NCBI GenBank assembly: GCA_031555145.1
Contig: JAVBUR010000048.1
Coordinates: forward strand, 1 to 60,420
Source of the DNA: JAJDIA01 sp031555145
Lineage (GTDB): Bacteria > Bacteroidota > Bacteroidia > Bacteroidales > Tannerellaceae
Length of the DNA: 60,420 bases
Direction: 5' to 3'
Of the stretch, positions 26,436-35,055 are shown in pieces. The number at the start of each line of letters is the position of its first letter. Positions within the stretch are counted from its first letter, which is position 1. Both the position numbers and the translations under genes were made by a program. The notes under the pieces are model-generated. The model made no database searches, was not told the DNA's origin, and saw only the letters and a program-made list of their open reading frames with translations.

Positions 26436-27509
26436 TTACTGCTTTTTTACTATATAATTGGCTATCCAATCCCCCACTTCGCTGGTGGAACAGGCCTTGC
26501 CGCCACGGGCGATATCTTCGGTGACGATACCGGCGGACATGGAAGCGGCAACGGCTTCGCGAATGAGGGCGCCTTCGGACATGGCGTTGAAAGCGTATTC
26601 AAACATAAGGGCGGCACTGAGGATGGTGGCCAACGGGTTGGCTATATTCTTACCGGCAGCCTGTGGGTATGAACCGTGGATCGGTTCGAATACGGAAGTA
26701 TGGACACCGATGGAGGCTGAGGGCAACATACCAAGGGAACCGGTGATGACAGAAGCTTCGTCGGTGAGGATGTCGCCGAACATATTCTCCGTCACCATTA
26801 CATCGAAGCTTTTCGGCCATTGGATGATGCGCATGGCGGCATTGTCGACAAACATGTATTCGGTTTCCACATCAGGGTATTCTTTCTCTATTTCCTGTGC
26901 GACCTGACGCCAAAGGCGGGAAGTAGCGAGGACGTTGGCTTTGTCGACAATGGTCAGTTTCTTCCGGCGTTTTTGTGCGTAGCCGTATGCCAGGCGGACA
27001 ATGCGGTCGATTTCTTCGCGGGTATAGACACAGGTGTCGTAAGCGGTATTACCATCTTCACTTCTACCCTGCGGACGGCCGAAATACATTCCGCCGGTGA
27101 GTTCGCGGATGCACATGAAGTCGGCGCCTTCCACCAGGTCGGCACGCAAGGGAGACTTGTCGATCAGCGAGGGGAAGGTAGTTACCGGACGAAGGTTGGC
27201 GTAGAGGCCGAGTTTCTTACGCATGGCAAGCAGACCCTGTTCGGGACGGACTTTGGCCGAGGGATCGTTGTCGTATTTGGGTGAGCCGATGGCGCCAAAA
27301 AGAACGGCGTCGCTCCGCATACACAGGTCGTGGGTAGCATCCGGGTAGGGATTACCCACGGCATCGATAGCAGCAGCGCCTACAAGCGCTTCTTCATACT
27401 GCAATTCATGCCCGAACTTCCGGCAAACGGCTTTCACGGCTTTCATTCCCTGCTCAACTATCTCGGGGCCGATACCATCACCGGCCAATACTGCAATGTT
27501 TAATTTCAT
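26436..27509 (-). CDS. leuB: 3-isopropylmalate dehydrogenase
   Basis: The 357-residue enzyme oxidises and decarboxylates 3-isopropylmalate with NAD in leucine synthesis. Visible features are GDGIGPEIVEQ at the N-terminus, the substrate region RELTGGMYFGRP, the DKANVLATSRLWR segment, and MVTENMFGDILTDEAS with the metal-binding aspartates. It is of normal length. It is the last gene of the leu run, separated from mgsA by element E6, so it may be partly uncoupled from the upstream genes. Confidence 0.96.
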   Translation of the reverse strand: MKLNIAVLAGDGIGPEIVEQGMKAVKAVCRKFGHELQYEEALVGAAAIDAVGNPYPDATHDLCMRSDAVLFGAIGSPKYDNDPSAKVRPEQGLLAMRKKLGLYANLRPVTTFPSLIDKSPLRADLVEGADFMCIRELTGGMYFGRPQGRSEDGNTAYDTCVYTREEIDRIVRLAYGYAQKRRKKLTIVDKANVLATSRLWRQVAQEIEKEYPDVETEYMFVDNAAMRIIQWPKSFDVMVTENMFGDILTDEASVITGSLGMLPSASIGVHTSVFEPIHGSYPQAAGKNIANPLATILSAALMFEYAFNAMSEGALIREAVAASMSAGIVTEDIARGGKACSTSEVGDWIANYIVKKQ

Positions 27510-27537
27510 GTTATTTTATTTTGTTTATATGCTATAT

Positions 27538-27788
27538 CCAATCAGCAGGTGTGCTTGCGCTTCCCCTCTTGAGAGGGGGCAGGGGGTGTGTGACGAGCGA
27601 TAGCGAGCGGGGTTTAAGAAATAGTACATAGAACTATCCCGGCTCCCCGCCTTTGAAGGCGGGGGGACCATCGCAAGCGACGGTGGGGCGGTTGAACTTA
27701 TTTATCATACTCGTTAAATCAAACCCCGCTCGTCACACACCCCCTGCCCCCTCTCAAGAGGGGAAGCGCAAGCACACCTGCTGATTGG
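27538..27788. repeat. Inverted-arm repeat element E6
   Basis: Left arm 27538-27616 and right arm 27721-27788, outer word CCAATCAGCAGGTGTGCTTG, the longest outer word in the family here. The right arm lacks about 12 bases around the CGAGCG words. The core carries the CCCCGCCTTTGAAGGCGGGG hairpin. It lies between mgsA and leuB. Confidence 0.85.
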
Positions 27789-27810
27789 ACATATCTGTTT
27801 GTATTAATTA

Positions 27811-28251
27811 TTATCGTTGGAAATGAATGTATTTCGGCTCCATCGGTTCGTAGGTATCATCATCCCAGAGGGAACTGGTGATCATCAGGTCAGCACTGTA
27901 GCGGTTGCAGGCAATGGGGACGTTGTGGACACGACACTGGCGGAGCAACATCTGGATGTCGGCTTCGTGGGGTTGTGGACTGAGGTCGTCAATGAGGAAG
28001 ATAGCCAGGTCGATTTGTTTGCGTACGACCATGGCGGCGATCTCGGCATCTCCACCCATCGGGCCGGAATGCATACGGGTCATTTCGACAGGATAGCCCT
28101 TTTCTTCGAGGGCATCACGCACCAATCCACCGGTAGTTCCGGTACAGACAATGTGATGCTGAGAAAGGAAGTCGGCATTGTGCACAGCCCATTCCACCAT
28201 ATCCACTTTGCGGTTGTCATGCGCTACCAGCGCAATCGTTAGTTGTCTCAT
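27811..28251 (-). CDS. mgsA: Methylglyoxal synthase
   Basis: The 146-residue enzyme turns dihydroxyacetone phosphate into methylglyoxal, a bypass of lower glycolysis. The family motifs are present: ALVAHDNRK, CTGTTGG, SGPMGGDAEIAAM and FLIDDLSPQPHEADI with the catalytic aspartate and histidine, and CNRYSADLMI. Length is normal. Its place inside the leucine gene run, bounded by hairpin H2 and repeat E6, is unusual and may reflect chance neighbourhood. Confidence 0.95.
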   Translation of the reverse strand: MRQLTIALVAHDNRKVDMVEWAVHNADFLSQHHIVCTGTTGGLVRDALEEKGYPVEMTRMHSGPMGGDAEIAAMVVRKQIDLAIFLIDDLSPQPHEADIQMLLRQCRVHNVPIACNRYSADLMITSSLWDDDTYEPMEPKYIHFQR

Positions 28252-28278
28252 AAATCAACATTTTATATATTGTATTTA

Positions 28279-28384
28279 GCACACAGATGACACTGATCAG
28301 ACAGATCACCACAGATTATTTTTCTTTTTTTTCAGATAAAATAAATATCTGCGGTGATCTGTCTGATCAGTGTCATCTGTGTGC
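28279..28384. repeat. Long hairpin element H2
   Basis: Arms 28279-28316 and 28347-28384 are 38 bases with one mismatch. The outer 14 bases match H1, while the inner bases differ at about five places and each change is matched in the opposite arm. It lies between mgsA and the synthase gene upstream. Confidence 0.85.
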
Positions 28385-28407
28385 CCTAATACTATAATTA
28401 TAAGTCA

Positions 28408-29919
28408 TTACGCTTCTATTTTGTTCAACATTTTGAGGGTAGCTTTAATGGCGGCTTCGGTCTGGTCGGCATCGAGGCCGCGGGTTTTGAAGTCGACACC
28501 GGCGTAGTTCCAACTGATGATGGTTTGCACGAAAGCATCCGTACGACCGCCCGGAGGGATGGAGACCGAATAGTTGGTCAACATCGGGAAGGGGCGTCCA
28601 AGATCGGCGTATATCTTGCGAAGGGCACGGACAAAAGCGTCGTACTGGCCGTCGCCGGAAGCCGATTGTTCATAAGCCTCACCGTTAATCTCGATCTTGA
28701 GGGTGGCCACCGGTCGCAAACCTTGTGCCAAAGATAGGGAATAATTGAGGATGCGGATATTTTCATCGCCTTTTGTTTCCTGGTTGAGGACATCACTGAT
28801 GATGTAGGGCAGGTCCTCCGGCGTAACAATCTCCTTCTTATCCCCCAGTTCGATGATACGTTCGGTGACTTTGCGCATGGATTCGTCGTCCATATCGATA
28901 CCGAGCGATTCGAGGTTTTTGCGAATGTTTGCCTTACCGGATGTTTTGCCAAGTGCATATTCACGGACACGGCCGAAACGTTCGGGCAGGAGGTCGTTGT
29001 AATACAAATTGTTCTTGCTGTCGCCATCGGCATGTACACCGGCGCATTGGGTGAAGACATGTTCGCCCACAACCGGTTTGTTCGGAGCAATATGGATGCC
29101 GGAGAACGTTTCCACCAGGCGGCTTGCCTTGTATATTTTATCCTCATGTATGGAAGTGGCGACACCCAACTGGTCTTTGAGTACAGCGATCACACTGCTG
29201 AGCGGTGCATTCCCGGCACGTTCACCCAGACCGTTGACGGTAGTGTGTACTCCTTTGACACCGGCTTTGACAGCAGAAAAGACATTGGCAACCGCCAGGT
29301 CGTAGTCGTTATGCGGGTGGAAGTCAAACCAGAGATCCGGGTAACGGTCCACCATCTGTTTACAATATTCGTACGTATTCGACGGATTGAGGATACCCAA
29401 CGTATCCGGTATCATGAAACGACGGATCGGCAGATCGCACAACGCATCCATCATCTGAAAGACATAGTCGGGCGAATGCTGGATACCGTTCGACCAGTCT
29501 TCGAGGTATATATTGACATCCATTTGCTTGTTGGTGGCAATCTTCACCACATTGCGGATATCTTCGAAATGCTGTTCGGGTGTCCGGCGCAACTGTTCCG
29601 TCACATGCTTATAAGATCCCTTACAAAGCAGGTTGACTACACGGCATCCGGTAGACTCGATCCAGTTGAGGGACGTGTCACCATCTACAAAACCAAGCAC
29701 TTCCAACCGGTCCAGGTTACCCGTTCGTTCCGCCCAGGCTGCTACCTTCTTCACGGCTTCAAACTCACCGTCCGACACACGTGCCGAGGCGATCTCCACC
29801 CGGTTCACACCGACTTCACTGAGAAGCATCTGAGCGATCCCCAGTTTCTCATGGGCCGCAAAGGAGACTCCCGTAGTCTGTTCCCCATCCCGCAGGGTTG
29901 TATCCATTATTTCTATCAT
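28408..29919 (-). CDS. Second isopropylmalate/citramalate synthase family enzyme
   Basis: The 503-residue protein is a DRE-TIM aldol synthase with MDTTLRDGEQT at the N-terminus, FHPHNDYDLAVAN (metal histidines), VNGLGERAGNAPL, and a C-terminal allosteric domain like that of LeuA. It is clearly different from the LeuA encoded upstream. Members like this make either 2-isopropylmalate or citramalate (an isoleucine route); the sequence alone does not settle which. It follows leuD by 4 bases, so it is coexpressed. Confidence 0.85.
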   Translation of the reverse strand: MIEIMDTTLRDGEQTTGVSFAAHEKLGIAQMLLSEVGVNRVEIASARVSDGEFEAVKKVAAWAERTGNLDRLEVLGFVDGDTSLNWIESTGCRVVNLLCKGSYKHVTEQLRRTPEQHFEDIRNVVKIATNKQMDVNIYLEDWSNGIQHSPDYVFQMMDALCDLPIRRFMIPDTLGILNPSNTYEYCKQMVDRYPDLWFDFHPHNDYDLAVANVFSAVKAGVKGVHTTVNGLGERAGNAPLSSVIAVLKDQLGVATSIHEDKIYKASRLVETFSGIHIAPNKPVVGEHVFTQCAGVHADGDSKNNLYYNDLLPERFGRVREYALGKTSGKANIRKNLESLGIDMDDESMRKVTERIIELGDKKEIVTPEDLPYIISDVLNQETKGDENIRILNYSLSLAQGLRPVATLKIEINGEAYEQSASGDGQYDAFVRALRKIYADLGRPFPMLTNYSVSIPPGGRTDAFVQTIISWNYAGVDFKTRGLDADQTEAAIKATLKMLNKIEA

Positions 29920-29923
29920 ACGC

Positions 29924-30511
29924 TCATCGGTTTGCTTCGTATTGTTCGATCTTATCTTTATTTGCCAGGAGATAGTCGATATCGTCGAGGCCGTTGAGAA
30001 GACAGTCTTTTTTGTAGGCGTTGATGTCGAAGTGTTCGCTGTGGCCGGTGGCGTTGTTGGTAACGGTTTGGGCGGCGAGGTTGACGGTCAACGTGTTGGA
30101 CGGGTCAGACTGGACGGAAGCGAATATCTCAGACAGGAACTCCGGTGAGACAACCACAGGCAGCAGGCCGTTATTCATCGAGTTGTTCTTGAAGATATCG
30201 GCAAAAAAGCTACTGACGACAACCTTAAAGCCATAGCCGGCAATCGCCCAGGCGGCATGTTCGCGGCTGCTACCGCTACCGAAGTTCTTACCGGCAACAA
30301 GTATCTCGCCTTTATACACGCCCTGGTTGAGCACGAAATCCGGGTTCAGCTTGCCTTCCTTGTCATACTTCCAGTCGCGGAAGAGGTTATCGCCGAAGCC
30401 TTCCCGCGTCGTCGCTTTCAGGAAACGAGCCGGGATGATCTGGTCTGTGTCCACATTTTCCAAAGGAAGAGGGACGCAGGTGGATGTGATGATATTTATT
30501 TTCTGTTTCAT
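29924..30511 (-). CDS. leuD: 3-isopropylmalate dehydratase small subunit
   Basis: The 195-residue subunit pairs with LeuC to isomerise 2- to 3-isopropylmalate. It shows NVDTDQIIPARFLK, the loop GKNFGSGSSREHAAWAIAGY, and the ILVAGKNFG region. The gene lies after element E7, which separates it from leuC by 236 bases although both are on the same strand. Confidence 0.95.
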   Translation of the reverse strand: MKQKINIITSTCVPLPLENVDTDQIIPARFLKATTREGFGDNLFRDWKYDKEGKLNPDFVLNQGVYKGEILVAGKNFGSGSSREHAAWAIAGYGFKVVVSSFFADIFKNNSMNNGLLPVVVSPEFLSEIFASVQSDPSNTLTVNLAAQTVTNNATGHSEHFDINAYKKDCLLNGLDDIDYLLANKDKIEQYEANR

Positions 30512-30530
30512 ATTTTTTTCATTTTGTGTA

Positions 30531-30733
30531 TGAAGATAGCGACGGTGCCTCCCCTCTTGAGAGGGGGCAGGGGGTGTGTGACGAGCGAAGCGAGCGGGGT
30601 TTAAAATCTCTTATTATGATTTGTACATGCAGACGAGACACAGAACACAGATTACTAATTAATCCGCGCTCGCTTCGCTCGTCACACACCCCCTGCCCCC
30701 TCTCAAGAGGGGAAGCACCGTCGCTATTCTTCA
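30531..30733. repeat. Inverted-arm repeat element E7 between leuC and leuD
   Basis: Left arm 30531-30602 and right arm 30664-30733, outer word TGAAGATAGCGACGGTGC. Both arms carry the GAAG form of the CGAGCG spacing. The core is short and holds nothing recognised. The element forms the whole gap between two genes of one complex. Confidence 0.85.
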
Positions 30734-30747
30734 TTATTGCATTATAA

Positions 30748-32145
30748 TTAGATTAACTCTCTCGGATCAGTGATACAGCCTGTAACGGCAGCAGCAGCGG
30801 CAACGAGCGGACCGGCGAGGATGGTGCGTGCACCGGGTCCCTGACGACCTTCGAAGTTGCGGTTGGAGGTGGAGACGGCGTATTTGCCGGCAGGCACTTT
30901 GTCGTCGTTCATGGCCAGACAAGCGGAACAACCGGGCTGACGGAGTTCGAAGCCGGCATCGGTCAATATCTTATCAATGCCTTCGACGCGAATCTGTTTC
31001 TCGACCATCCAACTGCCGGGGACTAACCACACGGTTACATGAGAGGCCTTCTTGCGTCCTTTCACCAGCGAGGCAAACGCACGGAAATCTTCGATACGGC
31101 CGTTCGTACAACTACCGAGGAAGACATAGTCGATCGCTTTACCCAACACCGGTTCACCGGCGGTGAAGCCCATATAATCCAATGACTTCTTACAAGAGAT
31201 ACGCCCCGCCTCATCCACACTTTCCAACGTAGGAATAGCTTCGCGGATACCCATGCCCATACCGGGATTGGTACCGTACGTCACCATCGGTTCGATGTCG
31301 GCAGCATTGAAGCGGATCTCTTTATCGAACGTCGCATCAGGATCACTGTACAACTCGCGCCATTCGGCCACTTTCTTATCCCAGTCAGCGCCACGGGGAG
31401 CAAACTCACGGTCTTTCAGGTAGTCGAACGTCACCTGATCCGGCGCGATCATACCACCACGGGCACCCATCTCGATCGAAAGGTTGCAGATCGTAAGACG
31501 TTCCTCCATCGAAGCGTTGCGGATAGCCTCACCAGCGTATTCCACAAAGTAACCGGTAGCGCCACCAGTAGTCATTTTACTAATAATGTAGAGGGCGATA
31601 TCTTTGGCAGTAACACCCGGACGGAGTTGTCCATCCACCGTGATACGCATCGTTAGGGGCTTGCGCTGCATGATACATTGGGTAGCAAGCGTCATCTCCA
31701 CTTCGCTGGTACCGATACCAAAGGCGATAGCCCCCATCGCACCGTGGGTAGAGGTATGCGAATCGCCACAAACGATGGTCATACCCGGCTGGGTCAGTCC
31801 TGTTTCGGGACCTACCACGTGGATAATACCGTTCTTCGGATGCAGCAGGCCATAGTAAGGCAGGCCGAATTCGTTCGCATTTCGTTCCAATGTATCTACC
31901 TGATTCTTAGAGACAGGGTCTTCAATCGGTCGATCCTGACAGATAGTCGGGATGTTATGATCGGGGATACAGGTAATCAGCGCTGGACGGAAAGGCTTGA
32001 GGCCTCTCTCACGCAGGCCGGCGAAGGCTTGGGGACTGGTCACTTCGTGGCAGTACAGGCGGTCGATGTACAGTTGGATCGTACCGTCGGCAAGGGTATC
32101 AACGATATGCTTGTCCCAGATTTTTTCGAAGAGTGTTTTGCTCAT
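30748..32145 (-). CDS. leuC: 3-isopropylmalate dehydratase large subunit
   Basis: The 465-residue aconitase-like subunit carries the [4Fe-4S] cluster. Motifs include VCGDSHTSTHGAMGA, FLGSCTNGRIEDF and PGCSACLAMNDD, holding the three cluster cysteines. I chose the ATG giving MSKTLFEKIW, since the earlier start adds unrelated residues. It starts 13 bases after the leuA stop. Confidence 0.96.
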   Translation of the reverse strand: MSKTLFEKIWDKHIVDTLADGTIQLYIDRLYCHEVTSPQAFAGLRERGLKPFRPALITCIPDHNIPTICQDRPIEDPVSKNQVDTLERNANEFGLPYYGLLHPKNGIIHVVGPETGLTQPGMTIVCGDSHTSTHGAMGAIAFGIGTSEVEMTLATQCIMQRKPLTMRITVDGQLRPGVTAKDIALYIISKMTTGGATGYFVEYAGEAIRNASMEERLTICNLSIEMGARGGMIAPDQVTFDYLKDREFAPRGADWDKKVAEWRELYSDPDATFDKEIRFNAADIEPMVTYGTNPGMGMGIREAIPTLESVDEAGRISCKKSLDYMGFTAGEPVLGKAIDYVFLGSCTNGRIEDFRAFASLVKGRKKASHVTVWLVPGSWMVEKQIRVEGIDKILTDAGFELRQPGCSACLAMNDDKVPAGKYAVSTSNRNFEGRQGPGARTILAGPLVAAAAAVTGCITDPRELI

Positions 32146-32158
32146 TGTTGTATGATGA

Positions 32159-33658
32159 TTAATGTATAAACTTATTGATGGCATCGACAAAGGCTTCTAC
32201 CGAAGCGGCGATAATATCGGTATTGGCGGAGAAGCCATAGTAGACATTGCCCTGGTGCTCGACCTGCATGTGTACCTTACCGGTATCATCACTACCCTTA
32301 CTGATAGCCTGAATCAGGAACTCCTGGATGGTCATGTCGCTGTTGCTGATCGCTTTCTTGACGGCTTTGATACCGGCATCGACCGGACCGTTACCGGCAG
32401 CCGCTTCAAAACGCTTCACACCGGAGAGGTTGAGGCAGACACTGGCAACAGACTGTACGCCTACGCCACTGGTCACCTGCAGGTACTCCAACTTGATGCG
32501 CTGCATCTCCGCACGGTCTTTACCCACCAGCATCAGCACGTCGTCGTCGTTGATATCCTTCTTGCGGTCGGCCAGTTTCAGGAATTCCTGATAGGCCTTA
32601 TCGAGTTTCTCCTGTTCCAGTTCAACCCCCAGAATAGCCAGGCGGTGTTTCAGGGCAGCACGTCCGCTGCGGGCGGTCAGCACGATGGCATTGTCGTCGA
32701 TACCGACATCTTTAGGGTCGATGATCTCGTAGCTTTCGCGGTTCTTCAGCACACCGTCCTGATGGATACCGGAGGAGTGGGCGAAAGCGTTGCGTCCGAC
32801 GATGGCCTTGTTGGGCTGTACGGGCATATTCATCAGGCTCGACACCATGCGGCTGAGGCCGTATATATGCGTCGTATTGATATTGGTGACGACATCCCTT
32901 TCCTTATGGCTTTTGAAAATCATGGCGATCTCTTCCAACGAGGTGTTACCGGCCCGTTCACCGATCCCATTGATCGTCACTTCCACCTGGCGGGCGCCGT
33001 TGATCACACCCTGTACGGTGTTGGCCGTTGCCATACCGAGGTCGTTGTGGCAATGGGTGGAGATAATCGCTTTGTCTATGTTGTTCACATGTTCCATCAG
33101 GTATTTTATTTTCGCTCCATACTCATCGGGCAGGCAGTAACCGGTGGTATCGGGGATATTCACGACTGTAGCGCCGGCTTTGATGACGGCTTCCACCACG
33201 CGGGCCAGATAGACGTTATCGGTACGGCCGGCATCTTCGCAATAGAACTCCACATCTTCCACATACTTTTTCGCATACTTAGTGGCGGCAATGGCACGTT
33301 CCAGTATCTCTTCCTGGTTGGAGTTGAACTTGTGGCGGATATGATAATCCGACGTTCCGATACCTGTGTGGATCCGTCCCTGTTTCGCGAATTTCAGTGC
33401 TTCGGCAGCCACATCGATGTCTTTCTCCACGGCGCGGGTCAATGCACAGATCGTAGGCCATGTAACGGCTTTCGATATTTCTACCACACTGTTGAAGTCA
33501 CCCGGACTCGACACGGGGAAACCGGCTTCGATCACATCCACTCCCAGTCCTTCGAGTGCCTTTGCCACCTGTATTTTTTCTACTGTGTTCAACTGGCATC
33601 CCGGTACCTGCTCACCATCACGCAATGTGGTGTCGAAAATAAATAATCTGTTTGACAT
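32159..33658 (-). CDS. leuA: 2-isopropylmalate synthase
   Basis: The 499-residue enzyme makes the first committed step to leucine from 2-oxoisovalerate and acetyl-CoA. It has FDTTLRDGEQVPG, STHCHNDLGMATAN, NGIGERAGNTSLEE and the C-terminal regulatory domain (residues about 390-499) that binds leucine in this family. It heads the leucine run and lies just downstream of an attenuator with an Ile/Leu-rich leader peptide. Confidence 0.95.
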   Translation of the reverse strand: MSNRLFIFDTTLRDGEQVPGCQLNTVEKIQVAKALEGLGVDVIEAGFPVSSPGDFNSVVEISKAVTWPTICALTRAVEKDIDVAAEALKFAKQGRIHTGIGTSDYHIRHKFNSNQEEILERAIAATKYAKKYVEDVEFYCEDAGRTDNVYLARVVEAVIKAGATVVNIPDTTGYCLPDEYGAKIKYLMEHVNNIDKAIISTHCHNDLGMATANTVQGVINGARQVEVTINGIGERAGNTSLEEIAMIFKSHKERDVVTNINTTHIYGLSRMVSSLMNMPVQPNKAIVGRNAFAHSSGIHQDGVLKNRESYEIIDPKDVGIDDNAIVLTARSGRAALKHRLAILGVELEQEKLDKAYQEFLKLADRKKDINDDDVLMLVGKDRAEMQRIKLEYLQVTSGVGVQSVASVCLNLSGVKRFEAAAGNGPVDAGIKAVKKAISNSDMTIQEFLIQAISKGSDDTGKVHMQVEHQGNVYYGFSANTDIIAASVEAFVDAINKFIH

Positions 33659-33703
33659 AATTGTTATTCTTTTACTAATTATATGTTTCTGCCCTGATTA
33701 AAA

Positions 33704-33738
33704 GCAAAAAGCCCCTCTCACCTGGAAGTGAGAGAGGC
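33704..33738 (-). terminator. Attenuator terminator before leuA
   Basis: The hairpin GCCTCTCTCACTTCC-AGGTGAGAGGGGC is followed by TTTTTG on the minus strand. Its first arm (TCTCACTTCC, 33724-33733) can also pair with GGAAGTGAGA at the end of the leader peptide gene (33777-33786), which gives a competing antiterminator. Confidence 0.85.
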
Positions 33739-33778
33739 TTGTTTGCTCTACTATCTTTATGCATCCATGCACACAGTC

Positions 33779-33850
33779 TCACTTCCTATCCCGTTCACAG
33801 AGTAGAATAATAATGGAAATAATGTTGAGACTGTTCGCTGTGTATTGCAT
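33779..33850 (-). CDS. leuL: leu operon leader peptide
   Basis: The 23-codon gene encodes a peptide with the run LNIISIIILL: five isoleucines and three leucines in ten residues. It begins about 23 bases after the -7 box and ends in the strand that would form the antiterminator. Ribosome stalling for lack of Ile- or Leu-tRNA would free the downstream pairing and let transcription reach leuA. This follows the classical attenuation logic of enterobacterial leu and ilv leaders. The peptide is too short to be judged on similarity; the evidence is its composition and position. Confidence 0.8.
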   Translation of the reverse strand: MQYTANSLNIISIIILLCERDRK

Positions 33851-33872
33851 GTCGTTATCTAATTTGATGGGG

Positions 33873-33902
33873 CAAAGATAGAGGGAATTTTGATATCCAC
33901 AA
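33873..33902 (-). promoter_or_regulatory. Promoter of the leu operon
   Basis: The minus strand reads TTG, 19 bases, TATCTTTG. Transcription should start a few bases later, so the leader peptide gene lies within the first 100 transcribed bases. Confidence 0.8.
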
Positions 33903-33970
33903 TAGCTAATCGAAAGTTTTTTATATTTTTTTCTTTCGATTCGTAAGATATTGCGAATAGTTATTGCTAA

Positions 33971-35017
33971 TTAGTTGTTTTCGGGACGAAGTTTACGCAC
34001 AACGGCACCGGTACGCCACATTTCGCTTTCACGGAGTGCTTTCAGTTCCTCATCCAGCTTTTCGCGGTAGTCGGGTTTGCTGTTGGTGTCGATAGAGCGT
34101 TGTGCTTCGTTACCGCAGGCTACTTCGCTATACAACTTGGCAAAGACGGGCTTGGTGGCATCGTGGAACGGCGTCATCCAGTCCAACGCACCGCGCTGGG
34201 CCGTAGTGGAGCAGTTGGCATACATCCAGTCCATACCATTCTCGGCGAAGAGAGGCATGAGCGACTGAGTCAGTTCTTCGACCGTTTCGTTGAAGGCTTC
34301 CGAAGGAGAGTGTCCGTTTTCACGCAGCACTTCGTATTGTGCGAGGAGCAAGCCCTGGATAGCGCCCATCAGCGTACCACGTTCGCCGGTAAGGTCGGAA
34401 TATACTTCTTTCTTGAAAGTCGTTTCGAACAGGTAACCCGAACCTACACCGATACCGAGTGCCACCACGCGTTCAAACGCACGGCCGGTAGCATCCTGGA
34501 AGATCGCGTAGCTGGAGTTCAGACCACGTCCCTGCAGGAACATACGACGGAGGCTGGTACCCGATCCCTTCGGAGCCACAAGGATCACATCCACATCTGC
34601 CGGGGGAACGATATTGGTACGTTCTTTATACGTGATAGCAAAGCCGTGCGAGAAATACAACGCTTTACCGGGTGTGAGGTACGGCTTGATACGCGGCCAT
34701 ACTTCGATCTGGGCAGCATCCGAAAGGAGATACTGGATCACGGTCGCACGCTGGCAGGCTTCTTCGATATCGAAGAGGGTTTCGCCCGGAACCCAACCGT
34801 CGGCCACTGCCTTCTCCCATGTCTTACCACCCTTACGCTGGCCAACGATTACGTTGAAACCATTGTCGCGCAGGTTGAGGCTCTGACCGGGACCCTGTAC
34901 ACCGTAACCGATGACAGCGATAATCTCATCTTTCATTACTTCTCTTGCCTTTTCCAAGGGGAACTCGTCGCGGGTAACCACGTTCTCGTTCACCCCGCCA
35001 AAATTCATGTTTGCCAT
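33971..35017 (-). CDS. ilvC: Ketol-acid reductoisomerase
   Basis: The 348-residue enzyme isomerises and reduces acetohydroxy acids to dihydroxy acids in valine and isoleucine synthesis. Rossmann motif AVIGYGVQGPGQSLNLRDNG, VAPKGSGTSLR, and the helical domain with DLTGERGTLMGAIQG and AENGMDWMYANCS are visible. I chose MANMNFGGVNENV; the earlier frame upstream is out of family. It is the last gene of the ilv run and ends about 70 bases before the leu promoter. Confidence 0.95.
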   Translation of the reverse strand: MANMNFGGVNENVVTRDEFPLEKAREVMKDEIIAVIGYGVQGPGQSLNLRDNGFNVIVGQRKGGKTWEKAVADGWVPGETLFDIEEACQRATVIQYLLSDAAQIEVWPRIKPYLTPGKALYFSHGFAITYKERTNIVPPADVDVILVAPKGSGTSLRRMFLQGRGLNSSYAIFQDATGRAFERVVALGIGVGSGYLFETTFKKEVYSDLTGERGTLMGAIQGLLLAQYEVLRENGHSPSEAFNETVEELTQSLMPLFAENGMDWMYANCSTTAQRGALDWMTPFHDATKPVFAKLYSEVACGNEAQRSIDTNSKPDYREKLDEELKALRESEMWRTGAVVRKLRPENN

Positions 35018-35055
35018 TTTTCTATCTAAATTAATGTGTAAATAATATTTTTCTT

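Noticed and set aside
32162..33646. Long open frame of 494 codons on the plus strand
   Set aside because: It is antisense to leuA, whose protein is complete and conserved over the same bases; the plus-strand product has no recognisable motif.
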